DNA of 64,000 nt from Flavobacterium sp. 1 (GTDB lineage: Bacteria; Bacteroidota; Bacteroidia; Flavobacteriales; Flavobacteriaceae), in the NCBI RefSeq assembly GCF_002797935.1, contig NZ_PGER01000001.1:4030001-4094000 (forward strand), read 5' to 3'. Position numbers and translations under genes: made by a program. Positions 16,928 through 24,423 of this stretch are shown in pieces (positions within the stretch are counted from its first letter, which is position 1; each line of letters opens with the position of its first letter). The notes beneath the pieces are model-generated. The model saw nothing but the letters and a program-made list of their open reading frames with translations. It was not told where the DNA came from and did no database searches.

Positions 16928-17410
16928 TTACTCTTTCCCGTGCTGCATGATCTCTTTCGGGAATTTATCCAGAATAAGATTCAAATTAATGTTGTGTTCC
17001 AAATATGCTTTCAACCCTGCCAAAACAATGGTAAATCCACCTGTCGAATCTTTAATTGTTTCTAATAATTCGTCACCTGTTTTATCAAAACCATAATACT
17101 TAATGCTTACGAAAGTTGATCTGTCGCTTAGTGTTTTGAAAGTAAAATCAACAGTGGTAGGCACATCCGAAGTAAACCAGTCAATAGCTATTTTTTGATT
17201 GGCAATAATCTCTTTGACGACGACTTTGGTGGAAAAATTGTACATTTCCCATTCCCAAATTACCGTTTTGCCTGTTTCCAGTTTGTCACTTCCTTTTGTA
17301 AACCAAAAATGTTTGGTCACATCTGGGTCGATAAATGCCTGAAAAACTTCAGAAACTGGTTTTCTGATCAGCATATCAGCTTCTGAACATTTTAAATTGT
17401 TACTTGACAT
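16928..17410 (-). CDS. SRPBCC/AHSA1-family protein
   Basis: 160 residues from MSSNNLKC; an upstream in-frame start is ignored because the intervening codons do not look like the family. It has the START-like helix-grip fold of Activator-of-Hsp90 homologue (AHSA1) proteins: KPVSEVFQAFIDPDVTKHFWFTKGSDKLETGKTVIWEWEMY, VDFTFKTLSDRSTFVSI, and a long C-terminal helix. Such proteins bind hydrophobic ligands, and the bacterial members mostly have no known role. It lies 66 bp downstream of the HD-domain gene with a perfect palindrome between them. Confidence 0.85.
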   Translation of the reverse strand: MSSNNLKCSEADMLIRKPVSEVFQAFIDPDVTKHFWFTKGSDKLETGKTVIWEWEMYNFSTKVVVKEIIANQKIAIDWFTSDVPTTVDFTFKTLSDRSTFVSIKYYGFDKTGDELLETIKDSTGGFTIVLAGLKAYLEHNINLNLILDKFPKEIMQHGKE

Positions 17411-17455
17411 AGGCTTTTGTTTATAATGTTGATATTTAATTGATAACCAATATCT

Positions 17456-17477
17456 GAGAAGCACTGCAGTGCTTCTC
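17456..17477. repeat. perfect 22-bp palindrome at the end of the HD gene
   Basis: A gap-free palindrome centred on CTGCAG, running into the last base of the HD-domain stop codon. GC content is higher than its surroundings. It may be a transcription-end hairpin or an operator for the downstream SRPBCC gene; there is no clear T-run. Confidence 0.8.
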
Positions 17478-18130
17478 TACTGTTCTCCATCCCATTCTGC
17501 ATAAAACTGTGACAAAAAACCCTGCATGTAATCATGTCTTTTTTGGGCTATTTGTTTACCGGTTTGGGTATTCATTTTGTCTTTCAGCAATAATAATTTT
17601 TCGTAGAAATGATTTATTGTCGGTGCCTGACTGCTTTTGTACTCCTCTTTGGTCATATTCAATTTTGGAGCAATCTGGGGATCATACATCGATCTGTTTT
17701 TGAATCCTCCATAGTTGAAGGCTCTGGCAATTCCAATGGCGCCTATAGCGTCCAAACGATCCGCATCCTGGACGATATCCAATTCGAGGGACGAGAAATG
17801 CTTTTCGTTATTTCCGCCTTTAAAAGAAATGTTATCTATGATTTGAATAACATATGTAATAATATCTTCGGAAACGCCTTCACTCTCCAAAAACTCTCGA
17901 GCTATTTTTGGACCAACTGTTTCATCTCCATCATGAAATTTACTGTCGGCAATATCATGAAGCAAAGCACCTAGTTTAACAACGGTTTCATCACAGTTCT
18001 CTTCGCCAGCAATTAATAATGCATTTTTATACACCCGCTGAATGTGAAACCAATCGTGTCCTCCTTCTGCATTAGCTAATTTTCCCCTTACAAAAAGAAT
18101 TGTTTTATTTATTAAATCCAGATTACTCAT
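17477..18130 (-). CDS. HD-domain metal-dependent phosphohydrolase
   Basis: 217 residues with the HD-superfamily ligands: His25 in GGHDWFHIQRV, His58-Asp59 in GALLHDIADSKF, and a later Asp in DIVQDADRLDAIGAIGIAR, all strong matches to the YedJ-like branch. The substrate is likely a nucleotide or other phosphate ester but is not defined. The protein is cytoplasmic. A minus-strand terminator separates it from the upstream desaturase. Confidence 0.88.
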   Translation of the reverse strand: MSNLDLINKTILFVRGKLANAEGGHDWFHIQRVYKNALLIAGEENCDETVVKLGALLHDIADSKFHDGDETVGPKIAREFLESEGVSEDIITYVIQIIDNISFKGGNNEKHFSSLELDIVQDADRLDAIGAIGIARAFNYGGFKNRSMYDPQIAPKLNMTKEEYKSSQAPTINHFYEKLLLLKDKMNTQTGKQIAQKRHDYMQGFLSQFYAEWDGEQ

Positions 18131-18151
18131 TTGCCCTGCTGTTTATATTTT

Positions 18152-18195
18152 ATAAAAAAAGCTGATTTTTAAAGTATAAACCTCAAAAATCAGCT
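18152..18195 (-). terminator. rho-independent terminator after the desaturase gene
   Basis: Arms AGCTGATTTTT and AAAAATCAGCT (18160-18170 and 18185-18195) form an 11-bp stem. Read on the minus strand it is followed by a run of seven T. It is ~100 bp past the desaturase stop and just upstream of the HD gene. Confidence 0.7.
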
Positions 18196-18297
18196 ATATA
18201 TCAATAGCAAAAATCAATTTCAATGGTAATTTCAAAAAATATTTAATTTAAAATATTTTCTTTTACACCATGAAATCTGAAATCTGCATTCTTACAT

Positions 18298-19284
18298 CTA
18301 CAATCTCGCCGGTTCTATCCATTTGAATTGGAATGATTCAGTAGGAATAACAAGCCTTTCAGAGATTCTTGCCATTCTGCCTGGTAATTTCATCAAGTAA
18401 TCACGGGCTTTTTCGGCTTCATCAGTCAAACCGCTGATTTTATCTATTTCCCATTTATCAATTAATTTTTGCATGATTTCTACATAATCGTTTGCGGTAT
18501 AAACACCAATTCGCTGTGCAGAATCAGAAAAATGCTCGAAAGCAGAACTGATTTTATTTCCGGATTCTCTTAAGAAATGAGCAGGCATCACGATTTTTTG
18601 TTTCATCATGTATTGAAAAGCAAGCATCATTTCACTTGGATCCACTTTAAAAATTTGAGTTACAAATTCGCTGTAGGCATGATGATGACGCATTTCGTCA
18701 CCAGCAATCATTTTACACATTTTGGATAATTTCTTATCACCATAACTTTTGGCCAATTGTGACACTCTGTTGTGAGAAACATAGGTAGCTAATTCCTGAA
18801 AACTGGTATATACAAAGTTTTTATAGGGATCTCTGCCCGTTCCAATGTCAAAACCATCATTGATTAAGTGTTGCGTAGTCATCTCCACTTCACGCATATT
18901 CACACGACCTGATAAATACAAGTATTTATTCAATAAATCACCGTGACGGTTTTCTTCTCCTGTCCACTGACGAACCCATTTTGACCAGCCGTTTCTACCT
19001 TCGTTATCGACACCTTCCACTTCCATCAGCCAGTTTTCATAAGTTGGCAAAGCTTCTTCGGTAATCATATCACCAACCATAGCTACCCAAAAATCATAAG
19101 GCAGATCTTTGGAAATTTCTCTTAGTTCTTTTACTTCTTCAAGAAAATTATCACTTTCGGAATTGGGTAAAAAGTCAGAAGGCTGCCAAATTTTCTCTAC
19201 AGGTATCAAGTATTGATCAACAAAACTGTCAACCTTGTTTTCTAGAAATTGCATTACTTCCAGACGAATGTTTTTTATAGACAT
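18298..19284 (-). CDS. acyl-[acyl-carrier-protein] desaturase
   Basis: 328 residues of the ferritin-like di-iron acyl-ACP desaturase family (stearoyl-ACP Δ9 type). The iron-binding motifs are EENRHGD and DEMRHH, the expected EExxH-like pair. It introduces a double bond into saturated acyl-ACP with O2 and reduced ferredoxin. It follows plsC by 11 bp on the same strand, so fatty-acid desaturation and phospholipid acyl transfer are linked in one operon. No signal peptide; it is cytoplasmic. Confidence 0.93.
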   Translation of the reverse strand: MSIKNIRLEVMQFLENKVDSFVDQYLIPVEKIWQPSDFLPNSESDNFLEEVKELREISKDLPYDFWVAMVGDMITEEALPTYENWLMEVEGVDNEGRNGWSKWVRQWTGEENRHGDLLNKYLYLSGRVNMREVEMTTQHLINDGFDIGTGRDPYKNFVYTSFQELATYVSHNRVSQLAKSYGDKKLSKMCKMIAGDEMRHHHAYSEFVTQIFKVDPSEMMLAFQYMMKQKIVMPAHFLRESGNKISSAFEHFSDSAQRIGVYTANDYVEIMQKLIDKWEIDKISGLTDEAEKARDYLMKLPGRMARISERLVIPTESFQFKWIEPARL

Positions 19285-19295
19285 TATATTAATTA

Positions 19296-20030
19296 TTAAA
19301 TTTTTATTCCGTTTACAATAACCGATTCGGTTTTTTGCATGATATCTTTAAATTCAAAATCCTTTACTGCAAATGATTCGTGCGCTACAAATGTAATATG
19401 ATTTCCTAAACCGTAAGGGAAAGAGCCATATTTTAATAATTTCCATGAATTATTAATACTGATTGGAACAATATGAGCCGATGGCGCATTCTTGCATAAA
19501 ATTTTTAACCCAGTCTGTGCAAACTCCTTTGGTATTCCGTTGCGGCTGCGTGTTCCTTCAGGGAAAATTACCGCCGATCGTTTATGTTTTTCTATATAAT
19601 CAGCTATTTTTTTGATAGCTGGTATAGCTTGTTTTGGGTCTTTTCTATCTATAACTACCGATCCTCCGTGTCTTAAATTATAAGAAACACTTGGAATTCC
19701 TTTTGCTAGTTCTTTTTTGCTGACGAATTTGGGATGAAATCTTCTCAAAAACCAAATGATAGCAATAATATCATACAAACTCTGATGATTGGCTACAAAA
19801 ACAAGCGGCACGCCTTCTGGAATACTTTCCCTGTTTTCAAAACTAAAAGTCGTTCCTAAAATTATAACGATTTTAAGCAATATAAAGTTCAAATAATCAA
19901 CACTTTTTTTATGCGCCTGATAACCAAATACGTTTAAACAAATCCATTGAATCGGGTGAAATATTACCAAAGTCAATAATATTAATACTAAAACGATAAA
20001 AGATAAGGGATACGAAATTAACTTTTGCAT
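19296..20030 (-). CDS. plsC: 1-acyl-sn-glycerol-3-phosphate acyltransferase
   Basis: 244 residues with an N-terminal membrane segment (LSFIVLVLILLTLVIF). Acyltransferase motif I is NHQSLYD (the NHxxxxD box), and motif III is FPEGTRSRNG. It acylates lysophosphatidic acid to phosphatidic acid at the membrane. Its promoter side has CAAAAGTA (20047-20054), the minus-strand TAnnTTTG box, close to the start. Co-located with the desaturase. Confidence 0.9.
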   Translation of the reverse strand: MQKLISYPLSFIVLVLILLTLVIFHPIQWICLNVFGYQAHKKSVDYLNFILLKIVIILGTTFSFENRESIPEGVPLVFVANHQSLYDIIAIIWFLRRFHPKFVSKKELAKGIPSVSYNLRHGGSVVIDRKDPKQAIPAIKKIADYIEKHKRSAVIFPEGTRSRNGIPKEFAQTGLKILCKNAPSAHIVPISINNSWKLLKYGSFPYGLGNHITFVAHESFAVKDFEFKDIMQKTESVIVNGIKI

Positions 20031-20214
20031 ACTTTTAAATTTGCCACAAAAGTAAGAAATATATTTTTAGGTCTATTTATAACTCTGCCAATTAATACAA
20101 TCCCGTCTAATTAACTGTAAAACATAAATTTACAAAATTTTAAACATAATTTGCAACAATAAAAAAGAAACTTTCTTAAGAATTGAAAATCTAATTAGAT
20201 TCAAAAACAGCCTA

Positions 20215-20244
20215 TTGTACCACTCCACATTAATTGTACCTTTG
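20215..20244 (+). promoter_or_regulatory. rnpA promoter
   Basis: TTG at 20215-20217, 19 bp spacer, TACCTTTG at 20237-20244: a close match to the Bacteroidetes promoter consensus. It is 29 bp upstream of the rnpA ATG. Confidence 0.7.
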
Positions 20245-20273
20245 CCTTATTATAACACCGCTTATTTTATAAA

Positions 20274-20654
20274 ATGAACTTCACTTATCCCAAAAACGAA
20301 AAACTCAAAAGCAAAATAACCATTGGATTATTGTTTACAGAAGGAAAATCAGTTTCAAAATATCCTTTGAGGCTGGTTTATAATGCGGGAGCTTTTGGCG
20401 AAAGCGAAAAAATAAAAATAGGCGTTTCGGTTTCCAAAAAATATTTTAAGAAAGCAGTTGACCGTAATTATTTCAAAAGAGTTTTGCGTGAAACTTATAG
20501 GCTCAATAAGCATTTACTCTTAGACAATCTGGATCAGCCGTATTCATTTATGTTTTTTTACCAAAGCAAAGACCGTTTGACTTTTGAAGAAATCAATACT
20601 AAAACCGTGCAGTTATTTGAGAAATTTGTACAGCAGATAAAAAAAGAAGAATAG
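20274..20654 (+). CDS. rnpA: ribonuclease P protein component
   Basis: 126 residues. The RNR-like RNA-binding helix is KKAVDRNYFKRVLRETYR, typical for RnpA, preceded by KIGVSVSKKYF. The protein is small and basic and helps the catalytic RNA trim tRNA 5' ends. It is not next to rpmH here, which is common in Bacteroidetes. It has its own promoter. A DUF4349 lipoprotein follows. Confidence 0.92.
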   Translation: MNFTYPKNEKLKSKITIGLLFTEGKSVSKYPLRLVYNAGAFGESEKIKIGVSVSKKYFKKAVDRNYFKRVLRETYRLNKHLLLDNLDQPYSFMFFYQSKDRLTFEEINTKTVQLFEKFVQQIKKEE

Positions 20655-20711
20655 CATTCTGCTAAATATTCATTTCGTACAGCAATTTTACTGCTTAGTT
20701 ATAATCTAAAT

Positions 20712-20719
20712 TAATTTTG
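20712..20719 (+). promoter_or_regulatory. possible -7 box of the DUF4349 gene
   Basis: TAATTTTG fits TAnnTTTG, 26 bp before the ATG. No -33 match at good spacing. Confidence 0.4.
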
Positions 20720-20745
20720 TATTTTTAAAAATAAATTACTACCGT

Positions 20746-21573
20746 ATGAAATTAAAATTAATAATTGCTCTTTTAATTTTCGCAGTCTTAAGTTGTAAAA
20801 AAGCCGAGGCAGAAGCTTCACAAGATTCAGCTATTACCATGGTAAAATTACCGGCAAAAAAAATGATTTCTAATGACGAAAGCATTTCTGAATCCCCAAA
20901 TATCGAAGACAAAGTCATTGAACAAAAAATAATCAAAAACGGCAATCTTAGATTTGAAACAGACAACTTAGAGACAACTTATGATCAAATAAAAATTGCT
21001 GTAAAAAAAGGAAAGGCTTTCATTCAGAATGATAGTGAAGGAAAGGACTATGGCACTATTTACAGAAGAATAACGGTTCGTATCCCAAATCAAAACTTTG
21101 ACTCTTTCATAAAAGACATTTCGACTGGAGTTACTTATTTTGACAATAAAGAGATTAGCTCTGAAGATGTCACCGAACAATATATCGACATTGACGCCCG
21201 ATTGAAAGCCAAAAAAAAACTTGAAAACAGGTATCTTGAACTTTTGGCAAAAGCAACTAAAATGTCTGAAATGCTGGCTATTGAAGCGCAGCTTTCAGCT
21301 ATCAGGGAAGAAATTGAAGCCAAAGAAGGGCAATTGAGATATATGCAAAATAAAATCTCATTGAGCACAATTACAGTTGAGTTCTATAAAACAATTGCAG
21401 AAGAAAAAGGGGTTACCATTTCTTATGGCGCCAAGGTATGGAATTCTTTCAAATCTGGATTTTATACTATTTCAAGCTTCTTTTTGGGATTACTGGAGGT
21501 TTGGCCTTTTATTATTTTAGCAGTTGCTCTATTTTATTTTATAAGAAAACGATTCAAGAAAAAAAACATATAA
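20746..21573 (+). CDS. DUF4349-domain lipoprotein
   Basis: 275 residues. A lipobox signal (FAVLSC near residue 17) is followed by an acidic linker, then the DUF4349 body: IIKNGNLRFETDNLETTYDQI, RITVRIPNQNFDSFIKDI and VTEQYIDIDARLKAKKKLENRYLELL. A coiled-coil follows (AIEAQLSAIREEIEAKEGQLRYMQNKI), then a C-terminal membrane helix (FFLGLLEVWPFIILAVALFYFI) and a basic tail. It is presumably anchored at both ends in the envelope. Role unknown. It ends 2 bp before the S41 protease start, so the two are co-transcribed. Confidence 0.85.
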   Translation: MKLKLIIALLIFAVLSCKKAEAEASQDSAITMVKLPAKKMISNDESISESPNIEDKVIEQKIIKNGNLRFETDNLETTYDQIKIAVKKGKAFIQNDSEGKDYGTIYRRITVRIPNQNFDSFIKDISTGVTYFDNKEISSEDVTEQYIDIDARLKAKKKLENRYLELLAKATKMSEMLAIEAQLSAIREEIEAKEGQLRYMQNKISLSTITVEFYKTIAEEKGVTISYGAKVWNSFKSGFYTISSFFLGLLEVWPFIILAVALFYFIRKRFKKKNI

Positions 21574-21575
21574 TC

Positions 21576-23213
21576 ATGCGTACCTTTTTCCAAAAAAAAG
21601 TCATTATTCCAGTTGTTGCTTCTGCATTTTTGTTTGTGGGAGTAAGTTTCAAAGACGACTATTTTGAGATTGCCAAACAATTGGAAATTTTCACGACTCT
21701 GTTCAAAGAACTGAATAAAAATTATGTCGATGAGACTACTCCCGCCGAGCTGATGAACAATGCTGTCAAAGGAATGCTGAGTTCTCTTGACCCTTATACC
21801 GTTTATTTTAACGAACAGGAAGTACTCAAATTTAAAATCAATAATACTGGTGAATACACAGGAATTGGAGCATTAATCACCCGAAAAGACGATAAATTAA
21901 TTCTGAAAGAACCGTATAAAAATTTCCCTGCAGATAAAGCAGGACTCAAAGCTGGTGACGAAATCATTCAAATTGGCGATACTCCTTTGTCTGACTTTAA
22001 AGATGATGCTTCTCAACTTTTAAAAGGTTCTAAAAACACCAAAATTGATATCAAATACATTCGCCAAGGCAAACCTTATTCGACTGTAATTGTACTGGAT
22101 GAAGTCGAAATCAAATCGGTTCCTTATTTTGCCAAGATTGATGATAAAACGGGTTATATCGTGCTGGCTCACTTCAACAGAAAAGCTTCTAACGAAACTA
22201 AAGAAGCATTAGAACAGCTAAAAAGGCAGGGGGCCGAAAGAATCGTTTTGGATTTAAGAGGAAATCCAGGCGGATTATTGAACGAAGCGGTAAACATCTG
22301 CAATCTTTTTGTGCCAAGAAACGAAATTATAGTGACTACCAAATCCAAAATCGAAAAACACAACAACACCTATAAAACTTCACAAGAACCAGTAGATACA
22401 ACCATTCCTTTAGTGATTTTAGTTAATGGCCGAAGTGCTTCTGCCTCCGAAATTGTTTCGGGAGCGTTACAGGATTTGGATCGCGCTGTCGTTTTAGGAA
22501 GCCGCAGTTTTGGAAAAGGATTGGTGCAAAGACCAGTTGAGCTAACGTATGGAACTCAGCTCAAAGTAACTATTTCCCGCTATTATACCCCTTCGGGCAG
22601 ATGTATTCAAGCGCTGGATTATGCTCATAAAGACAAAAACGGTGTGGCAACCCGAACCGATGCCAAAAACTACAATGCCTTTAAAACCAAAAAAGGAAGA
22701 ACTGTTTATGATGGTGGCGGGATTTTGCCGGACATCGAAATGGAAGAAACTAAGACAAGTCCTATTGCAAATGCTTTATTGAAAAACGACGGTATTTTTA
22801 ATTATGCGACTAACTATTATTATAAAAATCCAAATTTAGGAACTAAAATCCCTGTAATTACAGATGCTGATTATGCTGATTTTAAACAATTTCTAAAAGC
22901 TCAAAAATTAACTTTTGATACAGAAACCGAAATAGCATTGAAAAACACTCTGGCTACAGCCAAAACTGAAAAACTGGATGAGGCTATTGCTCCTGAATAC
23001 CAACAGCTTCTTGCTGCTCTTCAAAAATCGGAGAATGCATTACTGGATAAAAACCAAAAGGAAATAAAAGGATTATTGCTGGATGAGATCATCAAACGCT
23101 ATCAATATCAGGAAGGTCTTTATGATTATTACATCAAAAACAATCCTGAAATCAAAAAAGCGGTTAGTATTTTGAATACAACTGCTGAGTATAATTCAAT
23201 TTTAAAAATTTAA
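21576..23213 (+). CDS. S41-family C-terminal processing protease
   Basis: 545 residues from MRTFFQKKV. A signal anchor is followed by a helical region, a PDZ domain (about 95-165, GIGALITRKDDK..AGLKAGDEIIQIGDTPL) and the protease core. The catalytic Ser is in NGRSASASEIVSGAL and the Lys in FGKGLVQ, the Ser/Lys dyad of tail-specific proteases. A long C-terminal helical extension follows. It acts in the periplasm on protein C-termini. Its stop overlaps the convergent DUF4256 gene by 4 bp. Confidence 0.94.
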   Translation: MRTFFQKKVIIPVVASAFLFVGVSFKDDYFEIAKQLEIFTTLFKELNKNYVDETTPAELMNNAVKGMLSSLDPYTVYFNEQEVLKFKINNTGEYTGIGALITRKDDKLILKEPYKNFPADKAGLKAGDEIIQIGDTPLSDFKDDASQLLKGSKNTKIDIKYIRQGKPYSTVIVLDEVEIKSVPYFAKIDDKTGYIVLAHFNRKASNETKEALEQLKRQGAERIVLDLRGNPGGLLNEAVNICNLFVPRNEIIVTTKSKIEKHNNTYKTSQEPVDTTIPLVILVNGRSASASEIVSGALQDLDRAVVLGSRSFGKGLVQRPVELTYGTQLKVTISRYYTPSGRCIQALDYAHKDKNGVATRTDAKNYNAFKTKKGRTVYDGGGILPDIEMEETKTSPIANALLKNDGIFNYATNYYYKNPNLGTKIPVITDADYADFKQFLKAQKLTFDTETEIALKNTLATAKTEKLDEAIAPEYQQLLAALQKSENALLDKNQKEIKGLLLDEIIKRYQYQEGLYDYYIKNNPEIKKAVSILNTTAEYNSILKI

Positions 23214-23773
23214 ACTCTTAGTGAACCTCTAAATCCTCTTGCCGCGTAGTAGGAGTCTGCGCCATTGTGATATACGAAAACAGTTCCGTATCGAAAATCG
23301 GCGAAGATGGCACCGCCAAGTTTTCTAATAGCCGTTGGTGTTACAATCCAGCTGGAGGTTTTATTGTCAAACTTTCCTAATTTCTGTAAATCCCGATATT
23401 GATCTTCGGATAAAAGTTCAATGCCCATTGCTGAAGCAACGTCTAAAACGCTATTTTTGGGTTTGTTTTCTTTTCTTTTATCAAGAGCTTCACGGTCATA
23501 ACAATAACTTCTTCTGCCAGCAGGACTTTCTACAGAACAGTCATAGAAAATATATTCCTCAGTATTGTTGTCATATCCAACAACGTCTGGTTCGCCGCCA
23601 GTTGCTTCCATCTCACTAAGCGTCCATAGTTTTTCGGAATTGGCTTCTAGTTTTGGCTGTATGTTTTCCCATTTAAGATCTTTATGGCGGTCAATGTTTT
23701 TTTCAAAACGGGTTTTTAATATCTGAAGCAATGCCGTGCTTTTTTCCTGTGACAGTTCTTTTTTAGTTTCCAT
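23210..23773 (-). CDS. DUF4256-domain protein
   Basis: 187 residues matching the DUF4256 family as I remember it: LWTLSEMEATGGEPDVVGYD, YIFYDCSVESPAGRRSYCYDREAL, VLDVASAMGIELLSEDQYRDLQKLGKFD, and a C-terminal GGAIFADFRYGTVFVYHNGADSYYAARGFRG. The family is widespread and cytoplasmic with no known function. It overlaps the S41 gene tail to tail. Confidence 0.82.
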   Translation of the reverse strand: METKKELSQEKSTALLQILKTRFEKNIDRHKDLKWENIQPKLEANSEKLWTLSEMEATGGEPDVVGYDNNTEEYIFYDCSVESPAGRRSYCYDREALDKRKENKPKNSVLDVASAMGIELLSEDQYRDLQKLGKFDNKTSSWIVTPTAIRKLGGAIFADFRYGTVFVYHNGADSYYAARGFRGSLRV

Positions 23774-23959
23774 TTCTGTTAGATTTTATTCAGACTTATG
23801 CTTTTATTATCACCATTAGGCTATTATGCCTGTATTTTATAGAATATAAAAAATGGCGCTTTTGTAAAATTACAAAAAACTCTTTTGTTAGTCTAAATTC
23901 GATTATAATTGTCACTATATTCTAATATTAACAGCATTTTTACCAAAGAGTAAATATTA

Positions 23960-24117
23960 GGTTGTACGCATTATCGGCTAACAAAGCACCTACCAACCAT
24001 TGTTTAATTGTGTTTTTTAGACTCTCTTAGTTTGTCAGCATAAGCAAATAAATTCAAATAGTTTTGTAGATATTTAGAACTTACTCCGTTGAATTGTCTC
24101 AAGAAATCTTTCAATTG
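23960..24117 (-). mobile_element. remnant of an IS1595-like element (transposase C-terminus and end)
   Basis: On the minus strand a reading frame from 24117 to a TAA at 24004 encodes 37 residues beginning QLKDFLRQFNGVSSKYLQ, which resembles the C-terminus of IS1595-family (ISXO2-like) transposases. About 45 bp beyond the stop, GGTTGTACGC at 23960-23969 may be the element's terminal repeat. The rest of the element is missing; it is cut off exactly where the SpmB-like fragment begins. Confidence 0.55.
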
Positions 24118-24359
24118 GTGCCGATTCCTTAACGGGAAGATTAAGCAGTATTTTTCAATGCAGTGCCGAGAGTACTTTTTATGTCATTGCGGTTTACTTT
24201 GATTCAGTTAATATAAAAAATACCCGATACGCTTTAAGCACTATGCTTTTGGCTGATTTAATTTGTATAATAACAGCTATTTTGGTAGCGAGTTGTTTTA
24301 AAAAAAAACACAGTGTTATTATAAATTCAATAACGATAGGAGTTTTCAATTTGTTTTAA
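24117..24359 (+). pseudogene. C-terminal fragment of a SpmB-like nucleoside-recognition membrane protein
   Basis: An 81-codon open stretch with no start codon encodes GADSLTGRLSSIF, then TFYVIAVYFDSVNIKNTRYAL and a hydrophobic LLADLICIITAILVA segment, ending at TAA 24357-24359. This matches the end of spore maturation protein B / nucleoside-recognition (Gate) membrane proteins. The 5' part of the gene is gone, replaced by the transposase remnant. It is therefore a dead gene fragment, probably from an IS insertion followed by a deletion. Confidence 0.65.
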
Positions 24360-24373
24360 TAGAGCAACGCCAT

Positions 24374-24410
24374 AAAAAAGCCTCACATTTCTGCGAGGCT
24401 TTTCATTTTT
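24374..24410. terminator. bidirectional terminator between the SpmB-like fragment and the M4 protease gene
   Basis: A 9-bp stem AAAAGCCTC / GAGGCTTTT (24376-24384, 24395-24403) with A-rich left and T-rich right flanks. It works on paper for both strands, 14 bases past the M4 protease stop. Confidence 0.8.
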
Positions 24411-24423
24411 TTTAAAAATATAA

